Assembly (NCBI GenBank): GCA_020796225.1
Contig: CM036756.1
Location: 68,879,152-68,943,151, forward strand
Reading direction: 5' to 3'
From: Arion vulgaris
Lineage: Eukaryota > Mollusca > Gastropoda > Stylommatophora > Arionidae
DNA: 64,000 nucleotides
In this document: positions 44,461 through 55,957 of the stretch, one piece after another
How the letters are laid out: each line of letters opens with the position of its first letter
Numbering within the stretch: the stretch's first letter is position 1
Notes under the pieces: model-generated
Told to the model about the DNA's origin: nothing
The model's database searches: none
What the model saw: the letters and a program-made list of their open reading frames with translations, nothing else
Program-made: the position numbers and the translations under genes

Positions 44461-44924
44461 CCACGAACACTATGAGATCTGTTTGCAAAACAGACGAAGA
44501 GAATATCAAAGTTGATGAGTTTACAGGAGTCTTCTGGCCGACTTCTAGTCATCTATAAACGGCACACAAATTGTGAAGGGACAGAAATATTAGCTCCGGC
44601 AATACAGCCAAACCTATTAGAAGGAATGCATTTATGCCACACAGAGTCAAGTGGGTTGGTCGTACTAGAATTGCCCGGTTATAGCAAACTCTGTTAATGA
44701 CTGATATTCATGTGATGCTACCTAGAAAAGCAAGACAGAAATATGTGACAAACAAGCCACTTGGCTATTAATATCATGACGGTTGATATATACATACTGT
44801 CTTGTGCTGGTCTCACTGAAGACTGCAGTAAAACTCTGTTATTTAGGCAAACTATATGGGAATGGGGCTGGGTGGTTGTGCAGAGTATAAAAACAAAATC
44901 TTATTCTTGTGCTTCAATGAGTTG

Positions 44925-46005
44925 CCTTGCTTCGCATCTATGTTATCTTTCTTTTACTCAACGTTTCGACTTCTTTGATGAAATATTACAGAGTAAACTC
45001 CATATACTGGGAACAGACAGCAATAATCAAATATGAAAATAGCTACTCTCCATACATAGACATAAAGAGAGGAGTGAGACAAGGATGCATTCTGTCACCA
45101 AGCCTATTTAACATCTACACAGAGAAAATCTTCAAACAACTAGAGGGAATGCCAGGACTCAAGATCAATGGAAAAATAATAAATAACTTAAGATATGCAG
45201 ATGACACAGTATTGGTAGCAGAAAATGAACAAGATCTACAAGAACTAGTGGACCAATTGGACAGAACTAGTGAACCAATTGGACAGAACTAGCAAGGAAT
45301 ATGAATAAGACATTAACATACAGAAAACAAAAACTTTGGTAATCAACAAGGAAATGGAGAAACCTAAAATGAATATAAAAATACATGGAGAATTACTACA
45401 TCAAGTAAAAAGTTTCTTATATCTCGGTCAGACGATAACAGATGATGGCAGATGTATAACTGAAATTAAAAAGAGAATAGGAATGACCAAGGATAATTTC
45501 AATAGTATGAGAAAGTTACTGACATCCAAACAAATTACAAACAGGCTAAAAATGAGAATTATCAAATGCTATATATATCCTATATTAATGTATGGCTCGG
45601 AAACATGGACAATGAACAAGCAGTTAGAAGACAGAATTGATGCATTTGAGATGTGGATATATAGAAGAATAGGCAGAGTTTCATGGACAGAGAAACAGAC
45701 AAATAAACAAGTTTTAGGAAAACTAGGCATGAAGAAACAACTATTAAGAGAAATAGAATTCAGACAAGTAAAGTATTTTGGGCACATAAAAGACATGACA
45801 CCATGATAAAACATTTACTAGAGAGGAAAGTTGAGGGGGAAGAGCAAGAGGAAGACCGAGAGATAAGTGGGAGGGAAACTTTAAGAAATGGACAGGTTAC
45901 AGTCTGGCAGTGTGCAACACCAAGGCGAAAGACAGAGGATGCTGGAGATTCATTGCGGCCAACCTTCGATGTGGAGACGGCACCTGATGATGATGATGAT
46001 GAAAC
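44925..46005 (+). mobile_element. LINE reverse transcriptase, motif B to C-terminus
   Basis: The longest RT remnant. The first frame (44927-45292) contains IKRGVRQGCILSPSLFNIYT (RT motif 4/B) and LRYADDTVLVAENEQDLQEL (the YADD catalytic motif). After a small duplication (GGACAGAACTAGTGAACCAA) and a stop, a second frame (45336-45806) has FLYLGQTITDDGR, MYGSETWTMNKQLEDRIDAF, WIYRRIGRVSWTEKQTNKQV and VKYFGHIKD. A third frame carries the RGRPRDKW tail to about 45990, then a GAT-repeat tail (45986-46002). Two frameshifts make it inactive, but all visible catalytic residues are kept, so it is a fairly young copy. Same family as 415-840. Confidence 0.93.
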
Positions 46006-46379
46006 TCTATATAGCCTGGTGGCAACAATGCCAGTATACATACCAAAACGGTTGGAAATTTTCTTTATCTGGAACAGCATCACTTAGCTAGAAAAAGTGG
46101 CAAAGCATTACACGCTCATCTGCTCAGATCATATACAAATTGCACTGAGTAGCGAGATTTGACTTGACTTTATCCCCTCCGCTCTTTTCGAAGCATATGA
46201 CCTCAACCGTTGTTCTTCACTTTTCCTCATCTCTGGCTGCTTTCTGTAGGGTTTCCTAAGATATTCCAGCATCTGTCAGTTTCTGAAAAAAGATTTTGTG
46301 TACAGGTCTGGTTAGGACGTCCCCTTTTCCATTACCCGTTCGGATTTCCTTCATACGCTTGTCTAGTGACCCTCGAGTG

Positions 46380-46560
46380 TGTCATTCGTCATGCCTACAA
46401 TGTCCCCATTGTGTTAGCAAGATTCCCATCGTGATTGCAATCTTCCCTTGTGGTATCAAGTTCACCATCGTGCATAAAATGTCGCCATTTTGTTAGCAAG
46501 ATCACCATCGCGCCTGCACTGACACCATTCTTTTAGCAATATTACAGTTGTATCCGAATG
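46380..46560. repeat. Degenerate short tandem repeat
   Basis: Variants of TTAGCAAGATTCCCATCGTG and ATCACCATCG recur about seven times with irregular spacing. Confidence 0.6.
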
Positions 46561-46689
46561 GAAGAAATATAGAAGAGCCACACACCAATATCAGAGAGAA
46601 AAACAAGGGAACTCATACTAGTTACACTTTGTTAACCAAACCGCAACGAGTCACAATAAACAAAATTGTCATTATCAAAATGTAATGAA

Positions 46690-47240
46690 CTTAAAATGTC
46701 AATGCATTAGGAGTAATATATTTCAAACATCCACAAAGTAGAAATAAGGAATATAAAGCATCTGCAATATATAAGTAATGAACTTAAGATATCTACAGAA
46801 TAGGAATACTGAACTTAAAATATTCACACGAAATGAATAATGAATTAAAAATATTAACACTAAAGTAATAATGAACTAAAAATAACTACACTAAAGGAAT
46901 AATGATCTTAACCAGTGGCGGTTCTTGATCACTTTTATTGGTGGGGTCAGAAACAATATTTTCAAAGCTAATCAGTTTCCCGTTAAAGGCAACAATTGTG
47001 AACAAATAATTTATGAAACTATAAATATACGTTACACATTATTATTTGGTGGGGCACTGTCCCGATGCCTTTTAATGACAAGTCGCCACTGATCCTAACA
47101 TATCCACATTATAGGAATAATGAATTTAACTATTCAGTTATTATGAGCAGTAACATAAACTATCAATACGTGTAGGAATAAAGAACTGAAAAGTTCATCA
47201 TTTGGGAATAATTAACTGACAGTATCCATTCGTCAGAAAT
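46690..47240. repeat. Degenerate ~36-bp array split by a hAT MITE
   Basis: Variants of ACTAAAGGAATAATGAACTT and TAAAATATCCACA repeat through 46690-46912 and resume at 47092 after the MITE, decaying towards 47450. Confidence 0.7.
46913..47091. mobile_element. hAT MITE, copy 4
   Basis: 179 bp; CAGTGGCGGTTCTTGATCAC to TGACAAGTCGCCACTG. Flanks ATCTTAAC (46905-46912) and ATCCTAAC (47092-47099) match at 7 of 8. Ends and body carry more changes than copies 2 and 3, so this one is older. Confidence 0.9.
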
Positions 47241-47584
47241 AGCGTGCTTGAAATATTTAACCTTTAATAATAATGAACACAAATTTTCATTCCTTTTCTT
47301 TTTCTTTTCTTTCCTTTCTCTGATCCTGTTTTTCACTGCACAGTCATAATAGGAAGAAATATTCATCTCATAACGTAAATTAACTAAAAATGTTGATCAT
47401 TTAAGAAAAATGAATTTAAAAATTCATCTTTTACGAATAATGATCTAAATATATTCTCTCTATAAGAAGCTGTAAATGTTTGATGACTAGAAATCATCAT
47501 CAAGTTACATGTCAACAAGCGTTGATTATTCTGTTCTTTATAACTCTTTGTCTCTAGTTAAAACTAGGTTCTCTAATACTTTTT

Positions 47585-47790
47585 CGCCCGCGTGCCCAGC
47601 GTGTTCGTAGCGCGTTGGACTGTTGGTGACTAGCCCTCTGTGTGTACGGGTTCAATTCCGTGGGCAGGCAGAAAAAGCCACATATTCCCCAGATTCACGG
47701 TGTTCGTGGCACCGAACAGAAGGGTTACGATGTCCATGGCACCGAGCCGAAGAGCTGAAAAGCTCAAGTGCTTCTGGATCAGAAAAAAAT
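47585..47790 (+). mobile_element. tRNA-derived SINE family E, copy 2
   Basis: Head GCGTGTTCGTAGCGCGTTGG and GTACGGGTTCAATTCCGTGG (B box); body GCAGAAAAAGCCACATATTC, ATGGCACCGAGCCGAAGAGC, CAAGTGCTTCTGGATCAG. Confidence 0.9.
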
Positions 47791-47794
47791 ACTT

Positions 47795-48600
47795 TTTCAC
47801 ATTGTGTAGTGTTGATTGTCAAGAATCCTTTCACTCTGTACACCTTTATCTCTATTCCCATGTATTTTGTCTGTTGTCTCAATGTATTCAAGCATATCTT
47901 TGGCATAACGGACCCAAGGAATGTTGACTTTCTTTCTGATGCGTTTTATAAGCGATCTGGTTCTCGACTGCTTTCGTGAGAACATTATCATTTATCATCC
48001 TTTCTGTCTATGATATTCTCATCATTCTTCTGTTTATAGTATATATCTGTTTGTGTATGTATCTGTTTGTATCTATATATGTATCTATATATGTATGTAT
48101 CTGTTAAACTATATATCTGTTTGTGTATGTATCTGTTTGTATCTATATATGTATCTATATATGTATGTATCTGTTAAACTATATATCTGTTTGTATCTAT
48201 ATATGTATGTATCTGTTTAAGTATATATCTGTAGTATCTAATAATTCACTATTCTTGATATTTATTGTCCACGTTTTACATTTGTATGTCAGAATTGGTT
48301 CCACATAGAACTCTAATACTATCTGAATCACTTCCAATGATAATCTGTTATTACACAACATGTTTTTTTTAAATTTTCCAAAAAGTTGTCTTAGATTTGT
48401 TCCTTCTCTTTATTTATGTAATTATCTTTATTTCTGTATTACATTTAGCATCAGATGTAACTTTTATACCTAGGCATTTGAATTATTTTTCTTGTTTTTA
48501 GATCTGCTCCTTTGATCCTAATTATACATTTTTGAGATAACTTCTTTGATAAAACTATCACTTTTGTCATTTAATTATGCTTTCAACAAATTTTTATTAT
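47795..48600 (-). mobile_element. LINE C-terminal and thumb fragment, with inserted repeat
   Basis: On the minus strand the frame ending at 47797 has TRSLIKRIRKKVNIPWVRYA, then LEYIETTDKIHGNRDKGVQ and ERILDNQ, a LINE C-terminus. A 70-bp repeat (48045-48235) and further decayed RT-like sequence follow to 48600. Confidence 0.7.
48045..48240. repeat. ~70-bp tandem repeat, 2.5 copies
   Basis: TATATCTGTTTGTGTATGTA plus ATCTGTTTGTATCTATATAT and GTTAAACT recur at about 48042 and 48112, with a third partial copy. Confidence 0.9.
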
Positions 48601-48729
48601 ACATTCCTCCTTGTACAAAGCGCATATGGAGGCTCGCTCCATGTGTTTCTTTTTTAGACTTGACGCTGAAAGGCAAAATAGTGGTAAAGAATAGATAGAT
48701 ATAATTATTCTCAGACCGTTTTGTTGACT

Positions 48730-48940
48730 TTCTTCTGTCATGGTTCTACCACTACTTGTAACTTTTCTACGAGCAAAGATGAACATTATACTTACTGTAA
48801 GGATGGGGAAGTGTGGGGGACTGACTGTCAGCGAGATATACTCAAAACATTTCCCGTTGAATAGAAACGGAGGCCCTGCCCTACACGTATATGGTATCAA
48901 AGAACAAACGTTAGGAAGAAGAAGAAGAAAAGATAAGCAC
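48730..48940 (+). repeat. Repeat ending in a GAA run
   Basis: A GC-balanced segment ends TAGGAAGAAGAAGAAGAAAAG. The tail resembles those of the SINE family C and the LINE at 60085, but the body is not recognised. Confidence 0.4.
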
Positions 48941-49667
48941 TGTTAGAATAATAAAGTAAAAATTCCCACCATTTAGGAATATCTCGTGGGAAATAAAATT
49001 GGTGTCAATCACACGACACTCAAATAATTTTCCTTCGGCAGATTCCGATAGACGGTCAAGGCAAGGCAACAGTAAGTCTGATCCTTATGAACCTTAAACG
49101 TGCAGAGATAGGGTGTTATATGGGAACTGGGAGCGTCGTAAGTCAGTCTGATCCCTGCCAAACCAGGCAGGGTGATTGGATTTCAACCAGTAATATTTAC
49201 TAGCCTGAAGTGTTTGGAAAAACTGGCTATCAGAAAGTGTGGCGGTTATGAACTACTTTCCCTCAGTTTGCACATAAATATCGATAAAGTTTGAACGAGT
49301 AATATCAGACTTAGCGATAGTAAAAGTAAATGATAAAGTTCGAATAATAAAGAGAAGATGTATTCACTAGAAAAAAATAAATGAAGAAGTTATTCAAAGA
49401 TGTAACTAGACATGTAATCTGCTAGTGAAAATGGCAATACTTTAAGCGAACATTTTGATAAATAGCCGCCAGCGTGGATATATAATTAGTAGTATTGATC
49501 TAGGTGAAGACTGCAGTAATACTATGTTACTACATTTCTATGCTTCTTAGTACTTTCTCTTCTCATGCTCTATATTCTATATGTATATGTTAAATGTATA
49601 TAAGTTATATATATATATATTTGATTTTGTATTTTTTCTCTTTTTCCAATTCTAGTTTTTTTGGGGT
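48941..49667. other. Unannotated stretch
   Basis: A direct repeat of AGTCTGATCC occurs at 49054 and 49153. A TA run lies at 49605-49622. No gene seen. Confidence 0.4.
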
Positions 49668-49865
49668 ATTTATTTCGTTATTAGCTTTTAGTCACAGATT
49701 TTCATTTTAGGTCAGCTTTTGTCGTAGTCTATATGTAGTGTGCTGTGAAGGAATTGAAATTTGTCACTTGTTGTATCCTTTGATTGATGAAGGCCTTTTG
49801 GTCGAAACGTTGCTGTGTATTGTTATTGTTTTTGTATTTTGTAAAACTACAGTACTTTGTTTTGA
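49668..49865 (+). repeat. Dispersed repeat, second copy of 19327-19525
   Basis: Shares GAAGGCCTTTTGGTCGAAAC, GTTGCTGTGTATTGTTATTG and TTTTGTAAAACTACAGTACT. Confidence 0.6.
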
Positions 49866-50059
49866 CATGTTTTGCCATATGTAGTTATTCGTGTGTGAAA
49901 GTGTTTGTGGATGACACATGTGTAAATAATAAAATGCGTAGGAAAATATAAAAAAAAATACAGAACCCGTTTTAATACCAAGAGGTATATTGGGTAATTT
50001 CGTGTTAAGTTCGTAGTTGTCTTTGACCAAAGACGCATAATAAAGTTGTGGTGAACATT

Positions 50060-50222
50060 CTGTCGACAGTATTTACTGTACATTGTTTCGCTGATTCCAA
50101 ATTCAGGCTAGGTCGACTTGAAAGCAATACAGTTGGAAGATATCCCACTTCCACTGTGGAATTTGATCCCGATACCATAAACCGACGAAGCAAGTGCACT
50201 AACCGTTACACTACTTCTGTTT
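50060..50222 (-). mobile_element. tRNA-derived SINE-like element
   Basis: On the minus strand GTAGTGTAACGGTTAGTGCA (A box) and TCGGGATCAAATTCCACAG (B box) at tRNA-like spacing, then a body to about 50060. Related in layout to family A. Confidence 0.65.
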
Positions 50223-50266
50223 CTCAATATTGTGCTTGTAAAACCACTTTATTTAAAGTTTGAAGT

Positions 50267-50583
50267 CAGTGGTTCTCAAAGGGTGTGCCCAGGCGCACTA
50301 GTGTGCCCGGTGACATTCCTAGGTGCGCCCTAGGAAATCCCAGAGCAGGGGTCGGCAACGTAGTGCCAGCGGGCACCAAGTAAAAACTCGCCAAGACACA
50401 TCAGGTCCATACTTCTCATAGACAGACATTAAATGATGAATAATGGTAAGCAAAATTTTCAAATTATTTCTGTACTTCTTTTCTGTTTACATCTTATTTA
50501 TTCAGTTTTTGAATAAAGTACGCTTACGATTTTTGTGTAGTTATTCAAGTATACCTTGACTTCAAAAAGTTTGATAACCACTG
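50267..50583. mobile_element. hAT element, perfect 8-bp TSD
   Basis: 317 bp with ends CAGTGGTTCTCAAAGGG and AAAGTTTGATAACCACTG. Flanks TTTGAAGT at 50259-50266 and 50584-50591 are identical. A second hAT-like end, CAGGGGTCGGCAACG, occurs inside at 50345, hinting at a nested insertion. No coding capacity. Confidence 0.92.
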
Positions 50584-50664
50584 TTTGAAGTTATATACTA
50601 ACTGACATCTTGCGTGTCATGAAATGTATAGCACCTCCCCTCTCTTCTTTCCTCTTTTTTCCCC

Positions 50665-50832
50665 GTTTGTCCTCTTTGAATTCAGGCTTGGTCATGGCGC
50701 CTAACATGGTAACTCTGAAAATTCAGGCGCGAAGGATTGTTTTCCTTATTACACGTGTCCCTCGCCATTCAGGTAAGCCTTATTTCGTCTTCAGAAGTGT
50801 TTGTAATTTAGATCCCAAAGTAATGGAATCAT
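50665..50832. repeat. Dispersed repeat, second copy of 5535-5697
   Basis: See GAATTCAGGCTTGGTCATGG, CCTCGCCATTCAGG and TTGTAATTTAGATCCCA. Confidence 0.7.
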
Positions 50833-50954
50833 TTTCCTTATTGTTTCAGATGTCAAATCAAACATGTTGCAAAAGACAAGTAAAAGACAAGTGAACCATC
50901 AATCTCAGTATATGATCAAGTGCGATTGAAATCATAATTGAAAAATGCTGGGGA

Positions 50955-51205
50955 ACATTTGAGATTCTAAAGCAAGCAAGAAACATAATTGAAACAATGG
51001 AATTCTTTAACAAACAAGAAACATAATTGAAACAATGGAAATTCTTTAACAAACAAGAAACATAATTGAAACAATGGAATTCTTTAACAAACGAGAAACA
51101 TAATTGAAACAATGGAAATTCTTTAACAAACGAGAAACATAATTGAAACAATGGAAATTCTTTAACAAGAGAGAAACATAATTGAAAAAAATGGAAATTT
51201 TTTAA
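50955..51205. repeat. 38-39 bp minisatellite, 6 units
   Basis: Units CATAATTGAAACAATGGAAA plus TTCTTTAACAAACAAGAAA with a one-base length difference. Confidence 0.92.
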
Positions 51206-51525
51206 AAAGAAAGAAAGTACATTCAAAAGAAACAAAGGACAGGTCTCAAGAAACAAGAAACAGTTGTTTCTATTTCAGCAATGCCTGTGCAATGTAACAA
51301 AAAAAAAGTGATGACATTATTGGTGCAACCAGGTTCAATAAAAGGAAACAAATATAAGAACAATACGGTACAAGAACATCAGAATATATACTAGTTGACA
51401 ACCTGGCGAGTAATGACTGCATATCAATCAACATCATAAGTTAAGAAAATCTGGTTAATCTTCCGTATCCGGAGTCAATGAGTCTAGACAATTTTGTTGA
51501 ATATTCTGTTTGTATTAGCTTGGAT
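51206..51525. other. Unannotated stretch
   Basis: Nothing recognised. Confidence 0.4.
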
Positions 51526-51529
51526 ATAT

Positions 51530-51690
51530 TGTATTGTATTCTTCTCGGAACCCTTACATCTTATATATGACGTAAGCAATTTTTCCATGCCCTCTATCCA
51601 GGGCAACTTGATCAATCTTTTCTATGAAACTTGGTCCGATATTTCTCGTCTATCTCAGTAAAGTTTGTTTTAGTGTTCCACCAAGGATTC
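51530..51690 (-). mobile_element. LINE 3' fragment
   Basis: Inverse of the LINE C-terminus: TATATGACGTAAGCAATTTT, GCCCTCTATCCAGGGCAACT, CCGATATTTCTCGTC. Matches 63100-63230 and 16275-16400. Confidence 0.65.
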
Positions 51691-51774
51691 ACTTTGAAAT
51701 AAAAAGATAACTAAAGAATGTTTTTAATGTTTATTTCTGAAATGTTGGTTTTGTTAGTTATTCATACAATACTT

Positions 51775-53047
51775 AATGGAGTACAGTGATGAACTGATCA
51801 ATTAATGGAGTACAGTGATGAACTGATCAATTAATGGGGTACAGTGATGAACTGATCAATTAATGGGGTACAGTGATGAACTGATCAATTAATGGGGTAC
51901 AGTGATGAACTGATCAATTAATGGGGTACAGTGATGAACTGATCAATTAATGGGGTACAGTGATGAACTGATTAATTAATGGGGTACAGTGATGGACTGA
52001 TTAATTAATGGGGTACAGTGATGAACTGATCAATTAATGGGGTACAGTGATGAACTGATCAATTAATGGGGTACAGTGATGAACTGATCAATTAATGGGG
52101 TACAGTGATGAGCTGATTAATTAATGGGGTACAGTGATGAACTGATTAATTAATGGAGTACAGTGATGAACTGATCAATTAATGGGGTACAGTGATGAAC
52201 TGATCAATTAATGGGGTACAGTGATGAGCTGATTAATTAATGGGGTACAGTGATGAACTGATTAATTAATGGGGTACAGTGATGAACTGATCAATTAATG
52301 GAGTACAGTGATGAACTGATCAATTAATGGGGTACAGTGATGGACTGATCAATTAATGGGGTACAGTGATGAGCTGATCAATTAATGGGGTACAGTGATG
52401 AACTGATTAATTAATGGGGTACAGTGATGAACTGATCAATTAATGGGGTACAGTGATGAACTGATCAATTAATGGGGTACAGTGATGAACTGATCAATTA
52501 ATGGGGTACAGTGATGAACTGATCAATTAATGGGGTACAGTGATGAGCTGATCAATTAATGGGGTACAGTGATGAGCTGATAAATTAATGGGGTACAGTG
52601 ATGAGCTGATCAATTAATGGGGTACAGTGATGAGCTGATCAATTAATGGGGTACAGTGATGAACTGATCAATTAATGGGGTACAGTGATGAGCTGATCAA
52701 TTAATGGGGTACAGTGATGAACTGATCAATTAATGGAGTACAGTGATGAACTGATCAATTAATGGGGTACAGTGATGAACTGATCAATTAATGGGGTACA
52801 GTGATGAACTGATCAATTAATGGGGTACAGTGATGAACTGATCAATTAATGGGGTACAGTGATGAACTGATCAATTAATGGGGTACAGTGATGAACTGAT
52901 CAATTATTGGGGTACAGTGATGAACTGATCAATTATTGGGGTACAGTGATGAACTGATCAATTAATGGGGTACAGTGATGAACTGATCAATTAATGGGGT
53001 ACAGTGATGAACTGATCAATTAATGGGGTACAGTGATGAGCTGATTA
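51775..53047. repeat. 29-bp minisatellite, about 43 units
   Basis: Units of TGGGGTACAGTGATGAACTG followed by ATCAATTAA. Variants GAGTACAG, GAGCTG and ATTAATTAA cluster in neighbouring units. The array is very uniform, which suggests recent expansion. Confidence 0.97.
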
Positions 53048-53522
53048 ATACTGTGTTTCACAATCTTCACTAGGCGCCCCTTATACAGACGTATCTGCGT
53101 ATGAGCAAGACTGTGTTTCACAATCTTCACTAGGCGCCCCTTATACAGACTTATCTGCGTATAAGCAAGACTGTGTTTCACAATCTTCACTAGGCGCCCT
53201 GATACAGGCGTATCTGCGTATGAGCAAGACTGTGTTTCACAATCTTCACTAGGCGCCCCTGATACAGACTTATCTGCGTATGAGCAAGACTGTGTTTCAC
53301 AATCTTCACTAGGCGCCCCTTATACAGACTTATCTGCGTATGAGCAAGACTGTGTTTCACAATCTTCACTAGGCGCCCCTGATACAGACGTATCTGCGTA
53401 TGAGCAAGACTATGTTACACAATCTTCACTAGGCGCCCCTGATACAGACTTATCTGCGTATGAGCAAGACTGTGTTTCACAATCTTCACTAGACGCCCCT
53501 GATACAGACTTATCTGCGTAAC
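53048..53522. repeat. 60-bp minisatellite, 8 units
   Basis: Units of CTGTGTTTCACAATCTTCAC, TAGGCGCCCCTTATACAGAC and TTATCTGCGTATGAGCAAGA. It abuts the 29-bp array directly, with no spacer. Confidence 0.97.
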
Positions 53523-53862
53523 GAAACAAAGATGGATACTATCTTCGTTCCGATGAAGCTTGAAGGTGATCTAGAAACACCTTCTGCAAGGTAATTCATC
53601 ATTTTAGCTTTATGATGTCTCGAAGCTGCAAGAGTTTCACGACAAAGTCATGTTGGAACTAAAAGATGGTCCAGTTCCTGATATTACACTCACCGCTACT
53701 TTAAGACGGACAATGTTCTGTGTTTTGAATGAAAGATTTGGAAAACTACATTGCTGGAGAGAGGGAGAGAGGAAGAAAGAAAAATCAGATTATTTGTTTC
53801 TGTTGCTCCTGTGTTGCTATCTCATAAACTAATGTGTCTGCTTTCTGGTTTCCTGATATGTC
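53523..53862. other. Unannotated stretch
   Basis: A 60-codon frame at 53650-53832 (+) has no recognisable domain. Nothing else seen. Confidence 0.4.
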
Positions 53863-53865
53863 ACA

Positions 53866-53990
53866 GTTTGATGGTGGTGATGCTCGTCTATCACGGGTGA
53901 TAGTGACCACACACATTTTCATCCAAGGAAATGTAGTTGCGTTATGTTTGTCTGTGTGTGCGTAGATGACTAGTGAGCCCGATACGAGCT
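53866..53990 (-). mobile_element. 3' end of zinc-finger LINE
   Basis: Inverse of 13195-13310: AGATGACTAGTGAGCCCGAT, GCGTTATGTTTGTCTGTGTG, CCAAGGAAATGTAGTTG and TATCACGGGTGATAG. Only the end of the finger region and the 3' untranslated part are kept. Confidence 0.8.
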
Positions 53991-54089
53991 TGAAATGACA
54001 CTACAGCACCCCCATTCTTTTAGTATTCGGCTCACTTAGTGTTTTTCTTTCGTAGTTCTAGCAGTAGGCCTGCACACAAAGAAACCTTA

Positions 54090-54350
54090 TCAAAAGAATA
54101 AGAATCCGACAATCAAGGTTCTTCGGGCATATAATGCGAAGAGAAGGTTTAGAACATTTGGTGACTACAGGTAAAATTAAGGGAAGGAGAGATCGTGGAA
54201 GACAGAGGAGAAGATGTTGGATGGCCTGACATCATGGTTCGACAAAATATCGACGTCAGAACTGATTACATGCACCAAGCAAAGAGAGTTGTGGAGAGAC
54301 ATGATCGCCTACGCCGGCAGGCATGGCACTTGATTGATTGAGTTCTAGCA
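54090..54350 (+). mobile_element. LINE C-terminal fragment, decayed
   Basis: RFFGHIMRREGLEHLVTTGK and GRRDRGRQRR match 35514-35720. Afterwards the frame breaks, then GCCTACGCCGGCAGGCATGG and a GATTGATTGA tail. Confidence 0.75.
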
Positions 54351-54489
54351 GATTTTTACTATTTAGGTCTTGCATTACTGTGATGACGGTCCGTTCTAAC
54401 CACTAACACATTGTACAGAATAATAATTGTCCAGTGTTAACATTATAAAATACAAGTTGCAATAATACAATCAATTACTTTCCACTTTT

Positions 54490-54958
54490 AATATGACCAG
54501 AAATTATAATATTGATACCAACAGGTCATATGGCTGTGGATAAGTTGTTAAGTCCATAGTATGACCAGAAATTATAATATTGATACCAACAAGTCATATG
54601 GCTGTGAATAAGTTGTTAACTCCATAGTATGACCAGAAATTATAATATTGATACCAACAAGTCATATGGCTGTGAATAAGTTGTTAACTCCATAGTATGA
54701 CCAGAAATTATAATATTGATACCAACAAGTCATATGGCTGTGAATAAGTTGTTAACTCCATAGTATGACCAGAAATTATAATATTGATACCAACAAGTCA
54801 TATGGCTGTGAATAAGTTGTTAACTCCATAGTATGACCAGAAATTATAATATTGATACCAACAAGTCATATGGCTGTGGATAAGTTGTTAAGTCCATAGT
54901 ATGACCAGAAATTATAATATTGATACCAACAAGTCATATGGTTGGATCAGTCATATGA
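54490..54958. repeat. 68-bp minisatellite, about 6.7 units
   Basis: Units of TATGACCAGAAATTATAATA, TTGATACCAACAAGTCATAT and GGCTGTGAATAAGTTGTTAA plus CTCCATAG. The last unit is rearranged. Confidence 0.95.
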
Positions 54959-55009
54959 CTGTGAACAAGTCATATGACTGTGAATAAGTTGTTAAGTCCA
55001 TCCCTTGCT

Positions 55010-55225
55010 AGTCTAAGGTCGGTGGGTTCGAATCAGCACTGCGATGTTCTGTTAGCAAGTGCATTTTTTCCAGAGACCCGTAAATTTTGCCGGAGCTACT
55101 GAGTTCATGCTTTGTGCAATGCTCTCGGCAGGTAGTGTTCCATTTTTGCGGAGAATAACCGAGACATATGGGGTAAAACCAGGTGTAATGAAGTCAATCC
55201 TTCGACTTAAAAACCCTATGAGTTG
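55010..55225 (+). mobile_element. tRNA-derived SINE family B, copy 3
   Basis: B box GGTGGGTTCGAATCAGC; body TTTGCCGGAGCTACTGAGTT, ATGCTCTCGGCAGG, GGTGTAATGAAGTCAATCCT. The A-box side is weak. Confidence 0.8.
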
Positions 55226-55955
55226 AAGAAAAAATGTCGCATTTCTTCTCAAAAATCATAAAATCATTTGAATATGTCTGTATCTTCAAGATTATTGTAG
55301 ACAATTAAAACACGACGTGGCAATATAATGTGACTAAGAGACCACATTAAGTAAAATCTTGAAAACGATTGCCAGCGGGTGAGTATCTTAATGTATTTTT
55401 ATGTCTTCTTCTGCTGTCAGTTCTGTTTGATTCTGAAGCCAGTTCAATATCAGTCACGTTGGAGTAAGTGGACGCTGCAATCGACAAATGGATCAACGCT
55501 TAAAACGCTTGCACTCTCCAATTTGAGGAAAGAGCTGCCCTTTCTCACGAGAGAGAGATCAGTGATAAGAAAATATTCCACATCGCGAGCACACTTGCGA
55601 GGGTGACAGGGGGAGTTTTGCTACTCTTATCGAGTCACAAATTGGGTTGACCTTGTAGAAATGACTGCCAGTAACAATGTTACACACTCCCCATTTGTCA
55701 AGTGAATGAAAGTTACATTTTATTTTTTACTGAATCTCAATTTGTCAGAAGATTGTAACTAAATGTGGGTATTTGTCGCTAACCCCGCGGTAAAAGTACT
55801 GAATCACATGGGAAATTTTCCTCAGGCTGTCGATATTCTAAAAAAGCAATACTTTTAATGCTCATTCACAGCCGAAAGGATTTTCTAAAATGAGAACGTG
55901 CCGTCAAGGTAATGGGTGGCTGCTATTTGATTAGGTCTTGGCTGAGTCAGTATAA
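55226..55955. other. Unannotated stretch
   Basis: Nothing recognised beyond AT-rich intron sequence. Confidence 0.4.
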
Positions 55956-55957
55956 TA

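Noticed and set aside
44925..46005. An active retrotransposon
   Set aside because: The YADD motif is intact, but a frame-breaking duplication, a stop near 45290 and a frameshift near 45800 separate the parts, and the endonuclease is missing.
51775..53522. CRISPR-like regular repeats
   Set aside because: Units are contiguous, with no unique spacers, no leader and no cas genes, in animal DNA. They are minisatellites.
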